Source: an uncultured Bacteroidales bacterium (GTDB taxonomy: Bacteria; Bacteroidota; Bacteroidia; Bacteroidales; Paludibacteraceae). Taken from it: a stretch of 64,000 nucleotides of DNA. The notes under the pieces were generated by a model. The model saw only the letters and a program-made list of their open reading frames with translations, had not been told where the DNA came from and did no database searches. Of this stretch, positions 60,809 to 64,000 are shown piece after piece. A program made the translations under genes and the position numbers. Every line of letters begins with the position of its first letter. The first letter of the stretch is position 1. The stretch covers positions 1 through 64,000 of the forward strand of contig CADCEV010000008.1 in the NCBI GenBank assembly GCA_902800525.1, given 5' to 3'.

Positions 60809-63800
60809 ATGAAACGAATCCAAACAATCCTTTTCAGCCTAATGGTAGTCGGTGCAGCTTTTGCCGATGTCCATGTGCGAGGAACCGTTATTGATGCGGA
60901 CACCTCTGAGCCAATGATCGGAGTTAGTATTCTGGTAAAGGGTACAACTACCGGTACCATCACAGACTTTGACGGAAACTTCGAGATGAATGTTCCCGAT
61001 AAGGCTACGCTGCAACTGTCGTATATGGGTTATAAGACCATTGAGGTTCGGGCAGTAGATGATATGAAGATTATCATGGAGTCCGACGCCCAGCAACTGC
61101 AAGAGGTAGTTTCTTTGGGTTATTCCGCTGTTAAAAAGGCGGAGTTGAGTTCAGCAGTAGTGACTGTAGATGCCGAAAAACTGACGGATGTCACGACGCC
61201 GGATGTGGGAAACATGCTTCAAGGTAAAGTGGCCGGTGTGCAAGTGACGAATTCAGGAGGTCAGCCCGGTGATGCGGCTCAGATCCGGATCCGCGGTACA
61301 GGTTCTATCACCGCATCTTCAGCACCGGTGTATGTGGTTGATGGTGTGATGGGCGGTACCTTTAACCCCAATGATGTAGAGACCATCTCCGTCCTGAAAG
61401 ACGCGGGTTCTACCGGTATTTACGGTGCGGCAGCTGCCGGTGGTGTTATCGTAGTTACGACCAAAAGCGGTAAGAAAGGCTCGAAAGTGAGTGTGGACCT
61501 GAAAGGAACGGTCGGCGGCAAACAGGCGTTGTTCGGAAACTACCGGATGATGGATTCGCGGGAGTTGTATAACTACCATAAAACCTTATATTCCACTCCC
61601 GAGGCTTTTGCGGAGGAGCGTCCGAAATCATTGCTGCAGCAAGATTGGAACTGGCAGAACGAGTTCTTCCATACCGGCGTTATTCAGAATTATAACGTAG
61701 CCGTGAAAGGCGGTTCGGAGCATGTGGGCTATTATGCATCTTTAGACTACTTCGGAGAGCAGGGAACACTCGTTGGAACGGGCATGCAGAAAGTAAGCGG
61801 TCACGCCTCCATCAAGGCTGATATAGCCAAATGGTTAGATATGAATGTGAAAGTGGATTTCACCAAATCGACCGTCAGTTATGCCCCCTCATGGATGATG
61901 TTGGATGATGCTTTCAATAAGATGCCTTGGGACTGCCCGTATGTTTTAGATGCCAGCGGCAAGCCGACATCGGAGTATATCTATATGGATGAAAGCCGCA
62001 AGCGTTCTGACAATGGAGGCGACTGGTACAGTTACAACTCCTATTGGAATTCACTCCATTCGGCTAAATACAACTACTCCAGATCCAATAACTTTGATTT
62101 CTCCGGTGTGTTACAACTCAATGTGCATTTCACCGACTGGTTACATTTTACCACCACCAATACGTTCAGCAGCGGTTATTCGAAAGGCTCGGAATATACG
62201 GACCGCCGCACGTATGACGCAACCTTTAAGAAAGGATATATGCACGAGAGTGTGGGGTTAAGCAAGACTTTCGGAACAACCAATATTCTGAAAGGAAGCG
62301 GGCAGTGGGGTGCCAATAGTTTCAATGCGATGGCGGGCTTCGAGTATGGTTATTGGAAGTCGGAATATACATCCACCGCGGGAACGGGCATGCCGAACGG
62401 TATTGATGCGCTGAATGCGTCGGTGCCATACTCAGTAGGTGGATATAATATTCCGGGAGCTTCATGGTCGGCATTCGTACAAGCCAGTTATGATTATGGC
62501 AAACGCTATTTCATAACAGGTACATACCGTGCTGAGGCCAGTTCGATCTTTGCTCCCAAACACCGTGTCGGACATTTCCCCTCTGTGGCAGCCAGCTGGT
62601 TGATCAGCAACGAGGAATTCATGAAAGAGCAGAGTGTAGTCAGTTTCTTCAAACTTCGTGCAAGTTACGGTGTGACGGGTAATAATAATATCCCACCGTA
62701 CCAGTATCTGGCTACCTACCAATTGAATAATCTGTATCAAAATTCGGTATCTGCAACTTCCAGTCGTCTGGCCAGTCCTGATTTGCGATGGGAGAGTGCT
62801 TATATGGCAGCCGTAGGTATTGACCTGACTTTCATCAAACGCATTGATATGTCAGTTGATTTGTACCAAACGGATAATACCGATTTGCTGCTCGATGTGC
62901 CGGTAGCGCCGTCAACCGGTTTCTTCAAGGTGACACAAAATGCCGGTTCGGTTCGTAACAGAGGTGTCGAGTTCCGTCTGGATGCCAATATCTTGGAAAT
63001 GAACAAATGGCGTTGGGATGTGGGCTTCAACATCGGCTTTAACCAAAACCGCGTGACCAAAACTCCGGGGCATATACCATTCTTGCAGACATCCATAGAC
63101 GTGAGCCAGCAGGTAAAGGAGGGTCAGGATATATACTCCTGGTACATGAAAGAGTGGGCAGGAGTTGATCCGGCAAACGGCAGTCCGCTGTGGTATGTAG
63201 TAGATCAGGACGGCAACTACGTGTTAGATGCCGCAGGTAACAAAACCACCACCAGTGATTACAACGCTACCAATGCACGCGTTGTGGGTACGGCTACTCC
63301 GCTTTTCTCGGGAGGTTTGAATACCCAAGTGAGCTGGAACGGCATCTTCGTACATGTGAACACCAACTTCACATACGGAAACAAAATATACAACAAGACC
63401 CGTGAGGTAACCGATGCCGATGGCGCATACATGGATGCCAACCAGTTGTCTTTGATCCATTCTAATCAGGGTTGGACGAGATGGCAAAAGCCGGGCGATA
63501 TAGCAACCCATCCGGTAGCCGTTAGTGCTAACGACTCGCATTCGAACGCCGTATCTTCACGTTTCTTGGAGGATGGATCGTTCTTCCGTCTAAGAAATAT
63601 AACGGTCGGTTATGACTTCCCGGCGAAACTGATCGGTAAAGCGCACATGACCAAATGCCGTATCTATTTTACGGCCGACAACCTGGCTACGGCTACCAAG
63701 TTCTCCGGTATGGATCCTGAGATCAATATGGTCAGCGGAAATAATATCCTCGCCGGTCTTTATACCTCAAACTATCCGGTTGGTCGCACCTTCCAGGGTG

Positions 63801-63820
63801 GAGTGGAAATATCGTTCTAA
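60809..63820 (+). CDS. SusC/RagA family TonB-linked outer membrane transporter
   Basis: 1003 residues. Signal peptide, then a CarboxypepD_reg-like domain (about 24-95; VRGTVIDADTSEPMIGVSIL, LQLSYMGYKTIEV). The plug follows from about 110 (TPDVGNMLQGKVAGVQVTNS, QIRIRGTGSITASSAPVYVV) and the barrel continues to the end, which is an aromatic strand, EISF. SusC proteins import oligosaccharides across the outer membrane with a SusD lid and TonB energy. The SusD gene starts 33 bp later. Confidence 0.95.
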   Translation: MKRIQTILFSLMVVGAAFADVHVRGTVIDADTSEPMIGVSILVKGTTTGTITDFDGNFEMNVPDKATLQLSYMGYKTIEVRAVDDMKIIMESDAQQLQEVVSLGYSAVKKAELSSAVVTVDAEKLTDVTTPDVGNMLQGKVAGVQVTNSGGQPGDAAQIRIRGTGSITASSAPVYVVDGVMGGTFNPNDVETISVLKDAGSTGIYGAAAAGGVIVVTTKSGKKGSKVSVDLKGTVGGKQALFGNYRMMDSRELYNYHKTLYSTPEAFAEERPKSLLQQDWNWQNEFFHTGVIQNYNVAVKGGSEHVGYYASLDYFGEQGTLVGTGMQKVSGHASIKADIAKWLDMNVKVDFTKSTVSYAPSWMMLDDAFNKMPWDCPYVLDASGKPTSEYIYMDESRKRSDNGGDWYSYNSYWNSLHSAKYNYSRSNNFDFSGVLQLNVHFTDWLHFTTTNTFSSGYSKGSEYTDRRTYDATFKKGYMHESVGLSKTFGTTNILKGSGQWGANSFNAMAGFEYGYWKSEYTSTAGTGMPNGIDALNASVPYSVGGYNIPGASWSAFVQASYDYGKRYFITGTYRAEASSIFAPKHRVGHFPSVAASWLISNEEFMKEQSVVSFFKLRASYGVTGNNNIPPYQYLATYQLNNLYQNSVSATSSRLASPDLRWESAYMAAVGIDLTFIKRIDMSVDLYQTDNTDLLLDVPVAPSTGFFKVTQNAGSVRNRGVEFRLDANILEMNKWRWDVGFNIGFNQNRVTKTPGHIPFLQTSIDVSQQVKEGQDIYSWYMKEWAGVDPANGSPLWYVVDQDGNYVLDAAGNKTTTSDYNATNARVVGTATPLFSGGLNTQVSWNGIFVHVNTNFTYGNKIYNKTREVTDADGAYMDANQLSLIHSNQGWTRWQKPGDIATHPVAVSANDSHSNAVSSRFLEDGSFFRLRNITVGYDFPAKLIGKAHMTKCRIYFTADNLATATKFSGMDPEINMVSGNNILAGLYTSNYPVGRTFQGGVEISF

Positions 63821-63853
63821 GTGTAATGTATAATGTGTAATGTGTAAAGAATT

Positions 63854-64000
63854 ATGAAAACGAGCATGAAGAATATAATTATTCGAACCATTGTACTTGG
63901 TACTTTGTCACTTTGTACCTTATCTTGCAACATGGATTATTATCCCTCAGATGAACAGAGTGCAGATGTAATCATGCAAGAAGCCAGTTCTACCATCATG
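63854..64000 (+). CDS. SusD/RagB family lipoprotein, partial
   Basis: 49 residues are visible before the window ends. The signal (TIVLGTLSLCTLSC, Cys25) and the sequence NMDYYPSDEQSAD fit the N-terminus of a SusD-like outer membrane lipoprotein. Its position after susC supports the call. Spacer units GTGTAATGTATAAT precede the ATG. Confidence 0.75.
   Translation, partial: MKTSMKNIIIRTIVLGTLSLCTLSCNMDYYPSDEQSADVIMQEASSTIM

Overview
The window looks like a chromosomal segment of a Bacteroidales bacterium, most likely a glycan-feeding, gut-type organism. The evidence is the Bacteroidetes -33/-7 promoter (TTTG, about 20 nt, TAnnTTTG) in front of many genes, a SusC/SusD pair, GldB- and GldH-type lipoproteins, RicT/PSP1, and large secreted proteins with a shared C-terminal tail. 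Genus cannot be fixed from the sequence.

Region 1 (19-18214, all minus strand) is mostly core genome: an acyltransferase, a broken sufS-gldB chimera, a MATE exporter, a flavodoxin, GldB, LolD, a DUF456 protein, ComEC, TsaE, UvrC, Apt, MnmG, YraN and the cell-shape operon mreB-mreC-mreD-mrdA-rodA. A perfect 16-bp parS centromere site lies between apt and mnmG, which suggests the window is close to the replication origin.

Region 2 (18215-27217) is accessory. It holds a RAYT/IS200-type transposase with an extra C-terminal domain, an envelope operon (two lipoproteins, a membrane protein, a TonB-C-domain protein) preceded by a 170-bp nested palindrome with attenuator-like logic, a small ORF, a YhcG/DUF1016 nuclease whose gene carries four in-frame palindromes, a fused GNAT enzyme and tRNA-Asn.

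Region 3 (27218-39347, plus strand) is housekeeping: a PfkB kinase, PlsC, a HIT protein, HolB, RicT, GldH, TrmB, Mrp and a MATE exporter, then a secreted DUF4874/DUF4832 protein, a HAD phosphatase, a NahK-like kinase and a CBM9-like protein.

Region 4 (39423-64000) is a carbohydrate region. A 1072-residue beta-helix protein sits on the minus strand. On the plus strand follow AgaS, a GatZ/KbaZ-type protein, an acetyl-esterase lipoprotein, a second PfkB kinase, two secreted beta-helix metallophosphoesterases and a secreted modular protein. A DeoR-family regulator is divergent from an amidohydrolase lipoprotein, a GH36-type alpha-galactosidase lipoprotein, SusC and the start of SusD. Together these suggest uptake and degradation of galactose- or N-acetylgalactosamine-containing, possibly phosphorylated or acetylated, glycans. 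The catalytic GatY/KbaY aldolase subunit is not in the window.

The points most worth following up are the sufS-gldB chimera, the attenuator-like palindrome upstream of the lipoprotein operon, a second long hairpin in the DeoR leader, the palindromes inside the DUF1016 gene, the transposase fusion, and the beta-helix/phosphoesterase pair.
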